DNA of 64,000 nt, from NCBI GenBank assembly GCA_902500785.1, contig CABVRW010000007.1, forward strand, positions 1 to 64,000. Direction: 5' to 3'. Under the pieces are notes generated by a model. It saw only the letters and a program-made list of their open reading frames with translations. It did not search any database and was not told the origin of the DNA. Shown one piece after another: positions 51,469 through 60,325 of this stretch (within the stretch, counting starts at the first letter, position 1; the number at the start of each line of letters is the position of its first letter). A program made the position numbers and the translations under genes. The DNA is from an uncultured Nitrospira sp. Its GTDB lineage: Bacteria; Nitrospirota; Nitrospiria; Nitrospirales; Nitrospiraceae.

Positions 51469-52080
51469 ATGACGAATCGGATCGGTCGTGCGATGGCGAT
51501 GTGGTGTATGGGTGCCAGTGTGCTGCTCGGCGCAACGCTCGGACATGCCGAGATGGCGCGATACGATGTAGATTTGGATCATTCGATCGTGGAATTCAAG
51601 GTCGCCCACATGGTGATTTCAAAAACCACCGGACATTTTAAAGACTACACCGGATTCATCGAAATGGACCCCGATGCCGGAACGGTCAAAGCGATTGAAA
51701 CGACGATCAAGACGGCCTCGGTGACCACCAACCACGAAAAGCGCGACGCGCATCTGCGGAATCCGGACTTTTTCGATGTCGAGAAGTACCCGACGATCAC
51801 ATATAAGATGAAAAGCTACAAGAAGACCGGTGACGGCTACACCGCCGTAGGAGATCTTACGCTGCATGGCGTCACGAAAGAGATCATGCTGACGGGCAAT
51901 TTCAACGGCGTGACCAAAGATCCCTGGGGCAACACCCGCGCGGGTTTTTCCGCCGAAGGTAAAGTGAACCGGAAAGACTTCGGCATGGTGTGGAACAAAG
52001 CCCTCGATAGTGGAGGGCTCGTGGTCGGAGACGACGTGTTTATCAAGTTGGACATCGAGTGCATTAAGGCGAAATCGTAA
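51469..52080 (+). CDS. YceI-family periplasmic lipid-binding-like protein
   Basis: This 203-residue protein has a signal peptide (cleavage after GHAEM, about 27) and the YceI pattern: DLDHSIVEFKVAHMVISKTTGHFKDYTGFI, then MDPDAGTVKAIETTIKTASVTTN, DAHLRNPDFFDVEKYPTITYK and the closing FGMVWNKALDSGGLVVGDDV. YceI proteins form a lipocalin-like barrel that binds isoprenoid lipids such as ubiquinone analogues. AAAGGAG lies 6 bases before the ATG. Its position 2 bases after the TonB-domain gene suggests co-transcription. Confidence 0.93.
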   Translation: MTNRIGRAMAMWCMGASVLLGATLGHAEMARYDVDLDHSIVEFKVAHMVISKTTGHFKDYTGFIEMDPDAGTVKAIETTIKTASVTTNHEKRDAHLRNPDFFDVEKYPTITYKMKSYKKTGDGYTAVGDLTLHGVTKEIMLTGNFNGVTKDPWGNTRAGFSAEGKVNRKDFGMVWNKALDSGGLVVGDDVFIKLDIECIKAKS

Positions 52081-52435
52081 GTCGAACATCCTTCTCTCTG
52101 GGGACGCGAGCCTGCCCGGCCACCCTGCCGGGGCAGGCGGTTCCAGCAGCGGCGCATGTAGCCGGTATCTCTGAATTCTGAAGAGGGATACAGGCCGCCC
52201 CATCCTGTGACGCCGGTTTCTGCCGACACAGCAGCTGGTTGAGGCATAGCGGGCATGCCCTCGGATATCGGCCTCGTATTGGAACTGGTCCTGCACCGGA
52301 CTCAGTGTGCGAACTGATGGCACGGCGCCTGGTGCCGGCTCGACGGAGTGATTGTGCGGTCGAGCGGAGGGGGGCGCGCTCTTGGGAATCATGTGGGCTG
52401 GAAAAATCCGGTCACGCCTCGGTAGGATGGATAAA
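52081..52435. other. Intergenic region with a GC-rich hairpin
   Basis: A stem with one bulge (GCCTGCCCGGC / GCCGGGGCAGGC, loop CACCCT, 52110-52138) lies 30 bases after the YceI stop. No T-run follows, so termination is unproven. The remaining bases (52140-52435) contain no supported gene; the longer frame upstream of the next gene has no coding look. Confidence 0.5.
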
Positions 52436-53032
52436 ATGTGGACGTATAAGTCGGTCGTATTGATAGCGGTGCTCTGGAGTTTCGTTGCCGTGGAGGTCGA
52501 GGCCCTGGAGTTTACGGCCGATCAGGTCACGAAGATCAATGGTCGGACCCACAAGTCCAACATCTTCTATCGGGATAACATGTGGCGCATCGAACATCAT
52601 TCGATGGGTCCCGTCAACATCAGCATCGTGCGCAAAGACAAGAAAGTAGTTTGGCTCCTCTTGTCGCGGATGAAGCATTTCAAGACCGTGCCCTATAACG
52701 CCGAACAGGACCTGAAAGTGTCGGAGCGGCTGGAGGGCGAAGTCTCGCGCGAAGAGATTGGGACGGAAACGCGCGAGGGTCATCCGACGACGCTGTACGA
52801 AGTGACGGTGAAGGATGGGGAGCGGACAGACGTCTATTACCAGTGGCTCGCAACTGATATCCGGTTTCCGATGAAACTGGCCAAGAAAGACGGGAGCTGG
52901 ATCGTCGAATATCAGCATGTCAAGCTTCGATCGGTCACCGATTATCTTTTTCAGTTGCCGGTGAACTTTCAGCCGCTGGAGGACTTTGATCGGCCGCCTG
53001 CCGCGACGGAGTCGAATGGGCCACCGATGTAA
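52436..53032 (+). CDS. LolA-like / outer-membrane-lipoprotein-sorting-like exported protein
   Basis: From an ATG at 52436 (AGGA 8 bases upstream) the protein has 198 residues. A signal peptide of about 22 residues is followed by a beta-rich domain: LEFTADQVTKINGRTHKSNIFYRDNMWRIE, then NISIVRKDKKVVWLL and WIVEYQHVKLRSV. The alternation of basic and aromatic strands resembles LolA/LolB-type incomplete barrels that carry hydrophobic groups. A direct LolA signature is missing. It begins a run of four genes that includes two formylglycine-enzyme-fold proteins. The exact role is unknown. Confidence 0.65.
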   Translation: MWTYKSVVLIAVLWSFVAVEVEALEFTADQVTKINGRTHKSNIFYRDNMWRIEHHSMGPVNISIVRKDKKVVWLLLSRMKHFKTVPYNAEQDLKVSERLEGEVSREEIGTETREGHPTTLYEVTVKDGERTDVYYQWLATDIRFPMKLAKKDGSWIVEYQHVKLRSVTDYLFQLPVNFQPLEDFDRPPAATESNGPPM

Positions 53033-53063
53033 TGTGTGAAGCGACACAAGGAGGATGGTGATT

Positions 53064-53993
53064 GTGCGAAGGGTAGCCATGTCTGTATGGATGATGGTGG
53101 TGGTGGGGATCTTGGGAATGAGCGGTCCGCTCTCTGCGCTCGACGTGTCGGATGTGACCAGGGAATGGACGCCGGACGGGAAGAAACTGGCAGCCGAACG
53201 CATCAAGTTGCCGGCGCATGACGACATGATTCGTGTCCCGGCGGGCGAATTTCTCATGGGGAGTGACCGCAAGGTCGACAAAAATTCCTATGTGGGGGAG
53301 TTTCCACAGCGGAAGGTCTATCTCGACGCGTACGAGATCGATAAACACGAAGTCACCACCGTGCAGTTTTTGAAGTTTGTGCTGGCCTCGAATCGAGCGC
53401 CGTTGATCGATTGGCAGTATGACGGCGGGAACTTTCAGGAGACGATGGCGAATCACCCGGTCATGCATGTCTCCTGGTTCGATGCGGATGCCTATTGTAC
53501 GTGGGCAGGAAAACGATTGCCGACTGAGGCAGAGTGGGAAAAGGCTGCGCGTGGTGAGGATGGGCGCATTTACCCCTGGGGGAACCAGATGGCTGGACTC
53601 TCGCGCGCCAACTTCGGGCGGACCGGCCTCTCGGGTCCCGTGCGCGACCGTCCTGAGCGGCTGTTGCTCTATCCGCCGATCATCTCCGTCGACAAATACG
53701 ACAATGCGGTCAGCCCCTATGGCTTGTTTCAAATGTCCGGCAACGTGGCCGAATGGGTGTCGGATTGGTTCGACCAGAAATATTATGCCGTCGCACCGAA
53801 CAGAAATCCCAAGGGCCCTGAGACCGGCACCCAGCGAGGGTTTCGCGGCGGCGGCTGGATCGACAGTACCCCGACGGTGCGCGCCGCACAGCGCAACGGC
53901 ACGGATCCCAACACGAAGATGAACTGGATCGGCTTCCGATGCGCGCGGGATGTCAACGAAGGGACGGGCGGGCAGCCGGCTGAATCACAGTAA
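53064..53993 (+). CDS. Exported formylglycine-enzyme-fold protein without catalytic cysteines (1)
   Basis: This 309-residue protein starts at a GTG (53064) with AAGGAGG 9 bases upstream; ATG 53055 is too close to that site. It has a signal peptide (about residues 5-26) and then a full FGE/SUMF1 sulfatase-modifying fold: IRVPAGEFLMGSD (about 57-69), DKHEVTTVQFLKFV, WFDADAYCTWAGKRLPTEAEWEKAARG, SPYGLFQMSGNVAEW and GFRGGGW, ending with IGFRCARD. The active-site cysteines that follow RGGSW in real FGE are replaced (IDSTP), so it should not oxidise sulfatase cysteine. Such proteins bind ligands or carbohydrates or act as structural subunits. Confidence 0.9.
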   Translation: MRRVAMSVWMMVVVGILGMSGPLSALDVSDVTREWTPDGKKLAAERIKLPAHDDMIRVPAGEFLMGSDRKVDKNSYVGEFPQRKVYLDAYEIDKHEVTTVQFLKFVLASNRAPLIDWQYDGGNFQETMANHPVMHVSWFDADAYCTWAGKRLPTEAEWEKAARGEDGRIYPWGNQMAGLSRANFGRTGLSGPVRDRPERLLLYPPIISVDKYDNAVSPYGLFQMSGNVAEWVSDWFDQKYYAVAPNRNPKGPETGTQRGFRGGGWIDSTPTVRAAQRNGTDPNTKMNWIGFRCARDVNEGTGGQPAESQ

Positions 53994-54049
53994 GGGCGGA
54001 TGCGCCACGGCGAAGTGTTCTGGCGGCAGTGGTGAAGCAGGCGAGGAGT

Positions 54050-54892
54050 TCAGGCCAGCCGCTTCGGTTCCAAGAGTCGGTCGGCTTGCTCGCTCGTTTC
54101 CTTCACCAGAATGCCCATTTTGCCATGGGAAGGCTCGAAGTCCACCGGTAAGCCGTGGCTGCGGATCCGTTCGCTGGCCGTGGGACCGATCGACGCGATG
54201 ACGAGTTTGTTACAGATGACTTTGAACGGCGCCGTTGTGTTTTCTTCTTCCAAGATCTGCATTACGTGATCGATCTGGGCCGCGTTGGTGATGAGCAGCA
54301 CCTGAACCCTTCCGGCAAGAATCTCACCCAAGACTTGTTTCAGTGGGGCGGTGTCTTCCGGGAGTGCCCATCGGTAGACAGGCACCGGAAAGACATGGGC
54401 CCCGCGCTGCTTCAATGCGTCCAGCAGATCACGGTTGGACAGCCCATACTCTTGCACCGCCACCCGCAATCCGTTGACAGGTCGGTACGCGTCCAACGTC
54501 GAGACGACATCGACCCAGGTATTGGGTTCCGGGACCGTCAGGGTTGGCTGGTAGCCCAGCGCTTTGAGCGCGGCGACTGGCTTGGGGCCACGCGCAACGA
54601 GCACGGTGTCTGTCAGTGCGCTCGCGAGCAAGGCGTTGGAATAGCGGCTATGCAGGATTTCGAAGAGGGTCGCGGTGCCGGCCCCGGTCAACAGGACCAG
54701 CACATCGAGCCCTTCTGTCATGAGCTGTTTGCCGAACCGCAGCGCGGCAGAATTGTCCTCGAGGGGAATTTCGCGCAGGGCCGGCGCCACCAGCGGCCTG
54801 CCGCCATGGCGCTCGATCAGCCGCGTCATTTCCGCAGCCATGCGCGATTCAAATGCGGCGACGGTCAATCCTTTGAATCCTGCCTTGCCCAT
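54050..54892 (-). CDS. hemD: Uroporphyrinogen-III synthase-like protein
   Basis: HemD closes and inverts hydroxymethylbilane to uroporphyrinogen III, the branch point to haem, sirohaem and B12. The 280-residue protein has the two alternating domains: GLTVAAFESRMAAEMTRLIERHGG, PALREIPLEDN, VLVLLTGAGTATLFEIL, then GLRVAVQEYGLSNRDLLDALKQRGAHVFPVPVYRWALP, and VLLITNAAQIDHVMQIL, ending with VIASIGPTASERIRSHGLPVDFEPSHGKMGILV. The fold is clear even though HemD sequences vary widely. Start at ATG 54892 (GTG 54913 is possible). Flanked by FGE-fold genes, so it is far from other haem genes. Confidence 0.88.
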   Translation of the reverse strand: MGKAGFKGLTVAAFESRMAAEMTRLIERHGGRPLVAPALREIPLEDNSAALRFGKQLMTEGLDVLVLLTGAGTATLFEILHSRYSNALLASALTDTVLVARGPKPVAALKALGYQPTLTVPEPNTWVDVVSTLDAYRPVNGLRVAVQEYGLSNRDLLDALKQRGAHVFPVPVYRWALPEDTAPLKQVLGEILAGRVQVLLITNAAQIDHVMQILEEENTTAPFKVICNKLVIASIGPTASERIRSHGLPVDFEPSHGKMGILVKETSEQADRLLEPKRLA

Positions 54893-54933
54893 GAGGTTCA
54901 GCTCTTCGACCACTCATCGTCCCGTGACGTGGG

Positions 54934-55770
54934 TTATTTGGCGTCCCTTGCGCAGCGAAACCCGGTTGATTCGTTGCGAATGGTGGGATCGCTGTCCACG
55001 CGGGTGAAGATGCGCACCGTGGGAGTCTCATTCTGCCAGCCGGCCCCACGAATGACTCGCTTCGTGCCGCTCTCCGGTCCCGGCGGATTCTTCTCGGGGC
55101 TGTGCTCATAGTATTTCGCGTCGTACCAATCGTTGACCCATTCCCACACATTGCCCGCCATGTCATAGACGCCGTAGGGGCTCTTTCCGCTCTCGTAACT
55201 GCCCACCGGCATCAGCGTCTTTTCGCCGATCCACTTCTGGTTGAAGTTGAGATGTTTGTCGGTCGGTTCCACATTTCCCCACGGAAAGCGCCAATCGTTG
55301 TTGCCCTTGGCGGCTTTCTCCCATTCGGCTTCTCGCGGCAACCGTCTGCCAGCCCATCTGCAATATGCATCGGCATCGGCCCAATCGACATTGATCACCG
55401 GACGGTCGGCCAGAGATGCGGGAATTCCGATTCCTTCCCAGAGGTTGCGAGTCGGGTTTTTGGGGTTTTGTGGGACGCGATGATTCGTGGTTTTCACGAA
55501 TTCCAGGTAGCGTCCATTGGTCACTTCATATTTGTCCATGTAGAAGTCAGTTACCTCGATGACGTGGCGGGGGTATTCATCGCGTCCGCCGTCCCGGTCT
55601 CCGAGCGGCACGCCCATGGGGTACGAGCCCGCGGGAATCAGGACCAACGGGGCGCCGTCCTTACCGATGATCTCTTTGGGGATAGCATCCTGTGCCGCTG
55701 ATGCATGCGAACTCACACCGCTCAATCCGATGAGCGCTACCACTATTGCAAGGACGGATCGTGCCACCAT
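54934..55770 (-). CDS. Exported formylglycine-enzyme-fold protein without catalytic cysteines (2)
   Basis: This 278-residue protein has a signal peptide (cleavage after SHASA, about 27), AAGGAG 9 bases before the ATG, and the FGE fold: LVLIPAGSYPMGVPLGD, VTDFYMDKYEVTNGRYLEFV, WADADAYCRWAGRRLPREAEWEKAAKG, SPYGVYDMAGNVWEWVNDW and VIRGAGW, ending in TGFRCARD. As in the copy at 53064, the cysteines after RG(G/A)GW are absent (QNETP). The two are paralogues in opposite orientation around hemD. A pair like this can be found beside redox enzymes in which the FGE fold serves as an extra subunit. Confidence 0.9.
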   Translation of the reverse strand: MVARSVLAIVVALIGLSGVSSHASAAQDAIPKEIIGKDGAPLVLIPAGSYPMGVPLGDRDGGRDEYPRHVIEVTDFYMDKYEVTNGRYLEFVKTTNHRVPQNPKNPTRNLWEGIGIPASLADRPVINVDWADADAYCRWAGRRLPREAEWEKAAKGNNDWRFPWGNVEPTDKHLNFNQKWIGEKTLMPVGSYESGKSPYGVYDMAGNVWEWVNDWYDAKYYEHSPEKNPPGPESGTKRVIRGAGWQNETPTVRIFTRVDSDPTIRNESTGFRCARDAK

Positions 55771-55939
55771 AGCTCAACACTCCTTTAGTTCGAGACAGTC
55801 GATGGGAGATCGTACCACAGCGGCCGAGGGGAGAGACACGGCTTGTTGCGCGAATGTGAGCGTTGGGGGGCGATGAGGGAGAATGAGGATTGACGAGGCG
55901 ACGGGCCCCCACCTACTATACGGCGAAGGAGATCTCGAC

Positions 55940-56371
55940 GTGCCGACCCATCGAGGCTTGCGACATGTGGCCCTGCGCGTGACCGATCTGGCCCGGTCGC
56001 GCGCCTTCTACGAGCGTTTTCTCGACATGAAGGTCGTGTGGGAGCCGGATTCGGACAATGTCTATTTCAGTTCGGGGTCCGACAATCTGGCCTTACACCA
56101 GATCGCGCCTGCGGAGCTGGCTCAGTATCAGCCCCCGCACGGGCAGCTGCTCGATCACGTCGGTGTTATCCTACAAAGTCCGGCGCACGTGGATGAAATG
56201 TTTCAGGACGTCCGGCAAGACGCGGCCCAGTATGGGGCCACCATCGCCAAGCCACCCAAGCACCATCGCGACGGCAGCTATTCCTTCTACTTTACCGATC
56301 CGGATGGGAACGTCATCCAGGCGTTGTATGAACCGACATTGAGCCGAATGGAGTTCATGCCTTCCGCCTGA
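55940..56371 (+). CDS. VOC-family (glyoxalase/dioxygenase-fold) protein
   Basis: This 143-residue protein starts at a GTG (55940) with GAAGGAG 8 bases before; the frame runs back to 55883, but the extra 19 residues lack similarity. The VOC fold is visible as GLRHVALRVTDLARSRAFYERFLDM, VYFSSGSDNLALHQ, LLDHVGVIL and YSFYFTDPDGNVIQALYEP, and the His and Glu residues in these strands form a metal site. Possible functions include glyoxalase-like lyase, epimerase and extradiol dioxygenase. It is 7 bases upstream of the metallo-beta-lactamase-fold gene, so the two are co-transcribed. Confidence 0.88.
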   Translation: MPTHRGLRHVALRVTDLARSRAFYERFLDMKVVWEPDSDNVYFSSGSDNLALHQIAPAELAQYQPPHGQLLDHVGVILQSPAHVDEMFQDVRQDAAQYGATIAKPPKHHRDGSYSFYFTDPDGNVIQALYEPTLSRMEFMPSA

Positions 56372-56378
56372 CAAACGC

Positions 56379-58001
56379 ATGAGTATTTGGGACACAGTGC
56401 CGCGCGATCAGTATGTGGGATTGGCTCCCTGGGTCTGGGTGCAGCTCGAGAGCAATCAGCCGCCCGGGCCTTTCCCGTTCATCGGCGGGGTCGCTCCGGA
56501 AGTCGTGGCGAGTCTGCACGAAGCCCATAGCCTGTTTCTCGCCTGTGTGGAAACGGCTATCAGCGATGTGTTCTCCCGCCGCGCGACGCTCGGCGATCCG
56601 CAGACCAAGGTGCGGTTGGAGGATGCCTATGCCGAGCTGGTCAATTCCCGGCAGCAACTGAGTCAGCACATCACGGCGCGGCGGCAGCCGGATGGACAGT
56701 TTCAGTGGTCGCATCCATTCGATGCGACCAAATCCGCAACGGTGGTCAACACCGGCCTTCGTATTTTCAATGCCGTGAAACGCCAGGCGATTCCTGTGCC
56801 GTTCGATCGTCCGATGGGGCCGGTTGTGGGGAAACTGCTGGGAATGTTGGATGGCACGCATCAAGCCGGGGCGATTCAGACCATCGTGGCGACGGCCGGT
56901 CGGGACGGCGAGCGCCTGTTGACCAAGTTGATGGAACTGTTTGTCCAATACGAATGTCTCACACCCACGGGGAAGACCTCGATTCGGGAGCAGTGGCTGT
57001 CGAATACCAGGGATCAAGATACGATCCATCTCGGCCATGCGGCGTTGATGTATCGGCAGCGCGACAATTTCCTGTTGTTCGATCCGTGGCTGTTGCCCTG
57101 GTTTGCGGAGTCGAATGTACCGAGTCTCTGGGTCTCGATGCTGCCGAAGCCGGCGGCGATCTTTTTGACCCATGACCACGACGACCACGTGGATCCTCGG
57201 ACCCTGCTGCATGTGACCAAGGACGTGCCGATCGTCATCCCCAGCCGGCGGAACCGCAAAAAGTTTTTCTACGATTACCTCCCGCTGCTGCGGGAACTGG
57301 GGTTCACGCACATCATCGAACTGGCGCACGGCGAGACATGGAATTTCGAGGGCGGCGCCGTGGTATCGGTCCCGTTTTTCGGCGAGGATCCCTGCGATTT
57401 GGAGATGCCCAGAAACTGTTACCTTGTGACCGATCGAGGGCAGAACGTTCTGGTGCATGCCGACAGTGGCCCGACCAACAGCGGCCGGTCGGCCATCAAG
57501 GAAGGTGTGATTCAGGAACTCGTCCAGAAATATGGCCCACTTTCATTGGTGTTGGCGTCCCAACAGCAGCTCCAGGAGATCCGTAGCTATGCCGCCCATG
57601 CGCCCTTGTCTCACCCCGGCCTCTGGCTTGATGTTGGGGAGAACGGCTACCTGACGAATAGTTATCTGGAGGAGCTGTGTGCGTCCGCCCAGGCGCGGCT
57701 GTTTGTCTCATACGCCACCGGGGGCGCCGACTGGTACCCCGATCATTTATCGTTCATGTTCAGTCAGCGCAATCCGGCGCGCACGGCGCTGCTCACGGCG
57801 AACTGGGAGCCGCCGGAAAAGCTGAAAGACCTTCTCGAAATGCGAGGGTGCGGGTATCATCGCGCGCAGGCGCTGGATCTGTTCCACACCGGCGGCAACG
57901 GGTCGGTCCAGGTTTCATCCGCGGCCGACGCGTTGGCGCCCCTGTCGCTCTATCGGCTCGATCATGGAGATCCGGCGTTCATGAAGCGCGGCGGGCGATA
58001 A
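56379..58001 (+). CDS. Metallo-beta-lactamase-fold hydrolase with an N-terminal helical region and possible PqqD-like domain
   Basis: This 540-residue protein has a helical N-terminus (about 1-130) and then a helix-turn-helix-like segment (about 150-193) with [18 protein letters not shown] and [14 protein letters not shown]. This resembles the small winged PqqD-type or RRE domain that binds peptide substrates. The MBL core follows: the zinc motif THDHDDHVD (about 264-272), then [10 protein letters not shown] and the closing LTNSY and [14 protein letters not shown]. PqqB is itself an MBL protein, and fusions of this kind occur in peptide-modification loci. The PqqD assignment is tentative. It starts 7 bases after the VOC gene. 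Confidence 0.7.
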   Translation: MSIWDTVPRDQYVGLAPWVWVQLESNQPPGPFPFIGGVAPEVVASLHEAHSLFLACVETAISDVFSRRATLGDPQTKVRLEDAYAELVNSRQQLSQHITARRQPDGQFQWSHPFDATKSATVVNTGLRIFNAVKRQAIPVPFDRPMGPVVGKLLGMLDGTHQAGAIQTIVATAGRDGERLLTKLMELFVQYECLTPTGKTSIREQWLSNTRDQDTIHLGHAALMYRQRDNFLLFDPWLLPWFAESNVPSLWVSMLPKPAAIFLTHDHDDHVDPRTLLHVTKDVPIVIPSRRNRKKFFYDYLPLLRELGFTHIIELAHGETWNFEGGAVVSVPFFGEDPCDLEMPRNCYLVTDRGQNVLVHADSGPTNSGRSAIKEGVIQELVQKYGPLSLVLASQQQLQEIRSYAAHAPLSHPGLWLDVGENGYLTNSYLEELCASAQARLFVSYATGGADWYPDHLSFMFSQRNPARTALLTANWEPPEKLKDLLEMRGCGYHRAQALDLFHTGGNGSVQVSSAADALAPLSLYRLDHGDPAFMKRGGR

Positions 58002-58009
58002 TCAGTCAG

Positions 58010-58197
58010 CAGGTTGTTCAACACGCTCGTCCAGCAAGGCCACAGGAAGCGAAGAGGCGAATCGTACTTGTGCAGTACGGGGAGCTTCTGAGGTTCACGA
58101 CGCGCTGAATAAAGCGCGTCACGTGTGTGAACGCCGCCGAGACGGTGAGGCGGCAGTGTTTTGCGAGAACGAGGCGGGCGAGGTTTTCAACAGCCTG
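58010..58197. repeat. Palindromic intergenic repeat, copy 3 (with internal insertion)
   Basis: Imperfect terminal inverted repeats CAGGTTGTTCAAC (from 58010) and GTTTTCAACAGCCTG (to 58197) flank the family core: a perfect 6-bp hairpin at 58063-58079 (CGTACT/AGTACG). Words such as AAGGCCACAG, TGAGG and GAGAACGA match copy 2 read on the other strand. About 70 extra bases lie between TGAGG and GAGAACGA. It sits between the MBL gene and the epimerase gene. Confidence 0.6.
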
Positions 58198-58218
58198 TCG
58201 GGAAAGGGAACGCGCGAT

Positions 58219-59241
58219 ATGGAGTCTGCGAAGGGAGTAGTGCTCGTCACCGGCGCCGCCGGATTCATCGGGTCTCATGTGGTCAGACGTTTGCTGGATC
58301 GCGGCGATTCCGTGCTCGGGCTGGACAATCTTAACGACTACTATGACGTTCGCCTCAAGGAAGCGCGGCTCGCGCGCCTGCGGCCCCACCCGCAATTCCA
58401 GTTCGTCAAGCTGGATCTGTCTGATCGTGCGGACGTCGCCGACCTGTTCAAGCAGCATCCCATTCGACGTGTTGTGCATCTGGCCGCGCAGGCCGGTGTC
58501 CGGTATTCCTTGGTCAATCCGCATGCCTACACCGCGAGTAACATCGATGGGTTTCTGAACATCCTGGAAGGGTGTCGGCATCACCAGGCCGAGCACCTGG
58601 TCTACGCCTCGACGAGTTCGGTCTATGGCGGTCACACGAAGATGCCGTTCTCGGTGCACGACAACGTCGATCATCCCGTGTCGCTCTATGCCGCCACCAA
58701 GAAAGCCAACGAGCTCATGGCGCATTGTTACGCGCATCTGTATCAATTTCCGATTACGGGGCTGCGATTCTTTACGGTGTACGGACCGTGGGGACGTCCG
58801 GATATGGCGTTGTTTCTCTTTACGAAGGCGATTCTGGAAGGGAAGCCGATCGACGTCTTCAATCACGGACAGATGCAGCGGGACTTTACCTACGTCGACG
58901 ATATCGCGGAAGGGGTGCTCCGCACGCTCGATCGGCCGGCGCAGGCTGATCCGGCCTGGGCGAGCGACAATCCTGATCCCGGCAGCAGCTCGGCGCCCTA
59001 TCGGCTCTACAATATCGGCAATCACCAGCCGGTCGAACTGTTGCGATTCATCGAGGTGCTCGAGCAGACGCTCGGGAAGACGGCCGAGAAAAATTTCCTG
59101 CCACTTCAGGCCGGTGACGTGCCGGCCACCTATGCCGATGTCGCGGATCTGATGCGTGATACGGGTTTCAAACCCGCCACGTCGATCGAGACTGGCATCG
59201 CACGTTTCGTCGAATGGTATCGGGACTATTACAAGGTGTGA
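58219..59241 (+). CDS. NAD-dependent sugar epimerase, probable UDP-glucuronate 4-epimerase
   Basis: This 340-residue short-chain dehydrogenase/epimerase begins at ATG 58219, with AGGGA about 10 bases before. Landmarks are [12 protein letters not shown] (about residues 9-20), [22 protein letters not shown] (about 131-139), [11 protein letters not shown] with the catalytic Tyr and Lys (about 157-167), and [14 protein letters not shown] and [12 protein letters not shown], all typical of UDP-glucuronate/UDP-galacturonate 4-epimerase. It would supply UDP-galacturonate for surface polysaccharide. The upstream palindromic repeat lies within the gap to the MBL gene. Confidence 0.93.
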   Translation: MESAKGVVLVTGAAGFIGSHVVRRLLDRGDSVLGLDNLNDYYDVRLKEARLARLRPHPQFQFVKLDLSDRADVADLFKQHPIRRVVHLAAQAGVRYSLVNPHAYTASNIDGFLNILEGCRHHQAEHLVYASTSSVYGGHTKMPFSVHDNVDHPVSLYAATKKANELMAHCYAHLYQFPITGLRFFTVYGPWGRPDMALFLFTKAILEGKPIDVFNHGQMQRDFTYVDDIAEGVLRTLDRPAQADPAWASDNPDPGSSSAPYRLYNIGNHQPVELLRFIEVLEQTLGKTAEKNFLPLQAGDVPATYADVADLMRDTGFKPATSIETGIARFVEWYRDYYKV

Positions 59242-59295
59242 TCAGGACCGGAGGGCCTGCCCAGCCGCATGTGTCCTGAGGCTCACAGGAACTGT

Positions 59296-60078
59296 CTAGT
59301 CAGGGCGTTCCGTCACCTCCGACACCCATCGGGTGTCGTATCGCGATAGAAACCGACACAGTTGTTCGAACGCGTGCATGCCGTCTGCGATATCCATGCA
59401 GAGGGGATGGGCGACGATGGTGGCGATTCCGCCCAGCTGTTCGATCGTCTGAACTTGATGCTCTACGGTTTCCCGCCATTCCTGGATCGTCCGTCGTCCT
59501 TGGAGCTGTGCGAAGCCGGTGCGCCCGGTCGTGTAGCGGCCGTGCAGGAGATGCTCATGATCGGACAGGGTATTGATCGGGAGTGACAGCAGTTCCTGAC
59601 TCACACGTTCGACTGCCGTGGAATGTTCCGTGACTCGATCCGATACCACCTTGATGCCGCAGGCTCCGAGCAGCGGATAGGTGCGGACATTGTAGAGGGA
59701 GTCATGGTTGCGCCAAGCCGTGATCCGCTTCCCCGTGACGTCCTGAATGGCCGCGATGGTTCTTGCAATATCATGGCGTTGCATGGCCGCCGATCCCAGC
59801 ACAGACCCGCCGAGGTGTTGTGAGAGCCAATGCCGGATCGATTGAAAGGCGCAGTAGGTGTGTCCGCCGATCTCGGTGTTGGCGAGCCGGCCTAAGTCTG
59901 CCACAGAATCCTGTTCCTCGAGGCAGGCTTTCCCGGTGATGAAGATTGTCGCTTTCACGTTGTGTTGAGCGGCGATGTCGCAGTATCGCAGTGCCGACTG
60001 CACTTCGGTGTGTTTCGCATACTGCCTATCGACACTGCGATAGGACCGATGGCGTATGTTGCCGGTCAGGCAGATCAT
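59296..60078 (-). CDS. Polysaccharide-deacetylase-like protein
   Basis: This 260-residue protein starts MICLTGNIRHRSYR, which is typical of short NodB-fold proteins of this group, and has KATIFITGKACLEEQ (about 42-56), EIGGHTYCAF (a variant of the metal-binding H-x-x-x-H), RITAWRNHDSLYN (a variant of the R-x-P-H motif) and VAHPLCMDI. Metal-site residues are partly changed, so activity on chitin or peptidoglycan is uncertain. It faces the epimerase gene, in convergent orientation. It has no signal peptide. Confidence 0.75.
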   Translation of the reverse strand: MICLTGNIRHRSYRSVDRQYAKHTEVQSALRYCDIAAQHNVKATIFITGKACLEEQDSVADLGRLANTEIGGHTYCAFQSIRHWLSQHLGGSVLGSAAMQRHDIARTIAAIQDVTGKRITAWRNHDSLYNVRTYPLLGACGIKVVSDRVTEHSTAVERVSQELLSLPINTLSDHEHLLHGRYTTGRTGFAQLQGRRTIQEWRETVEHQVQTIEQLGGIATIVAHPLCMDIADGMHAFEQLCRFLSRYDTRWVSEVTERPD

Positions 60079-60325
60079 GGAAACCCCGATGGACCAATGT
60101 CGCGCGTGCGGTCGTGCCGTTCCCAGGCACGACGCGCAGCAGAGACTGTGCTTCCGGCAGAGTAATAAGACGATTCGGAAGAATCAAGATCCAGCGAGAT
60201 GTGTACCGTCCGAATGGTTGAGAGGGGAGGTTCAGACGTGACGGATTGGCTACTTGTTGCGGCGTGACGTATGGAGTACAGTGGAACATATGCACGCGAC
60301 GGGCGGCACAGGTCTGAGGAAGAGC

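Noticed and set aside
53064-55770. Formylglycine-generating activity (sulfatase maturation) for the two FGE-fold proteins
   Set aside because: Both lack the two cysteines needed for catalysis and no sulfatase gene is nearby.
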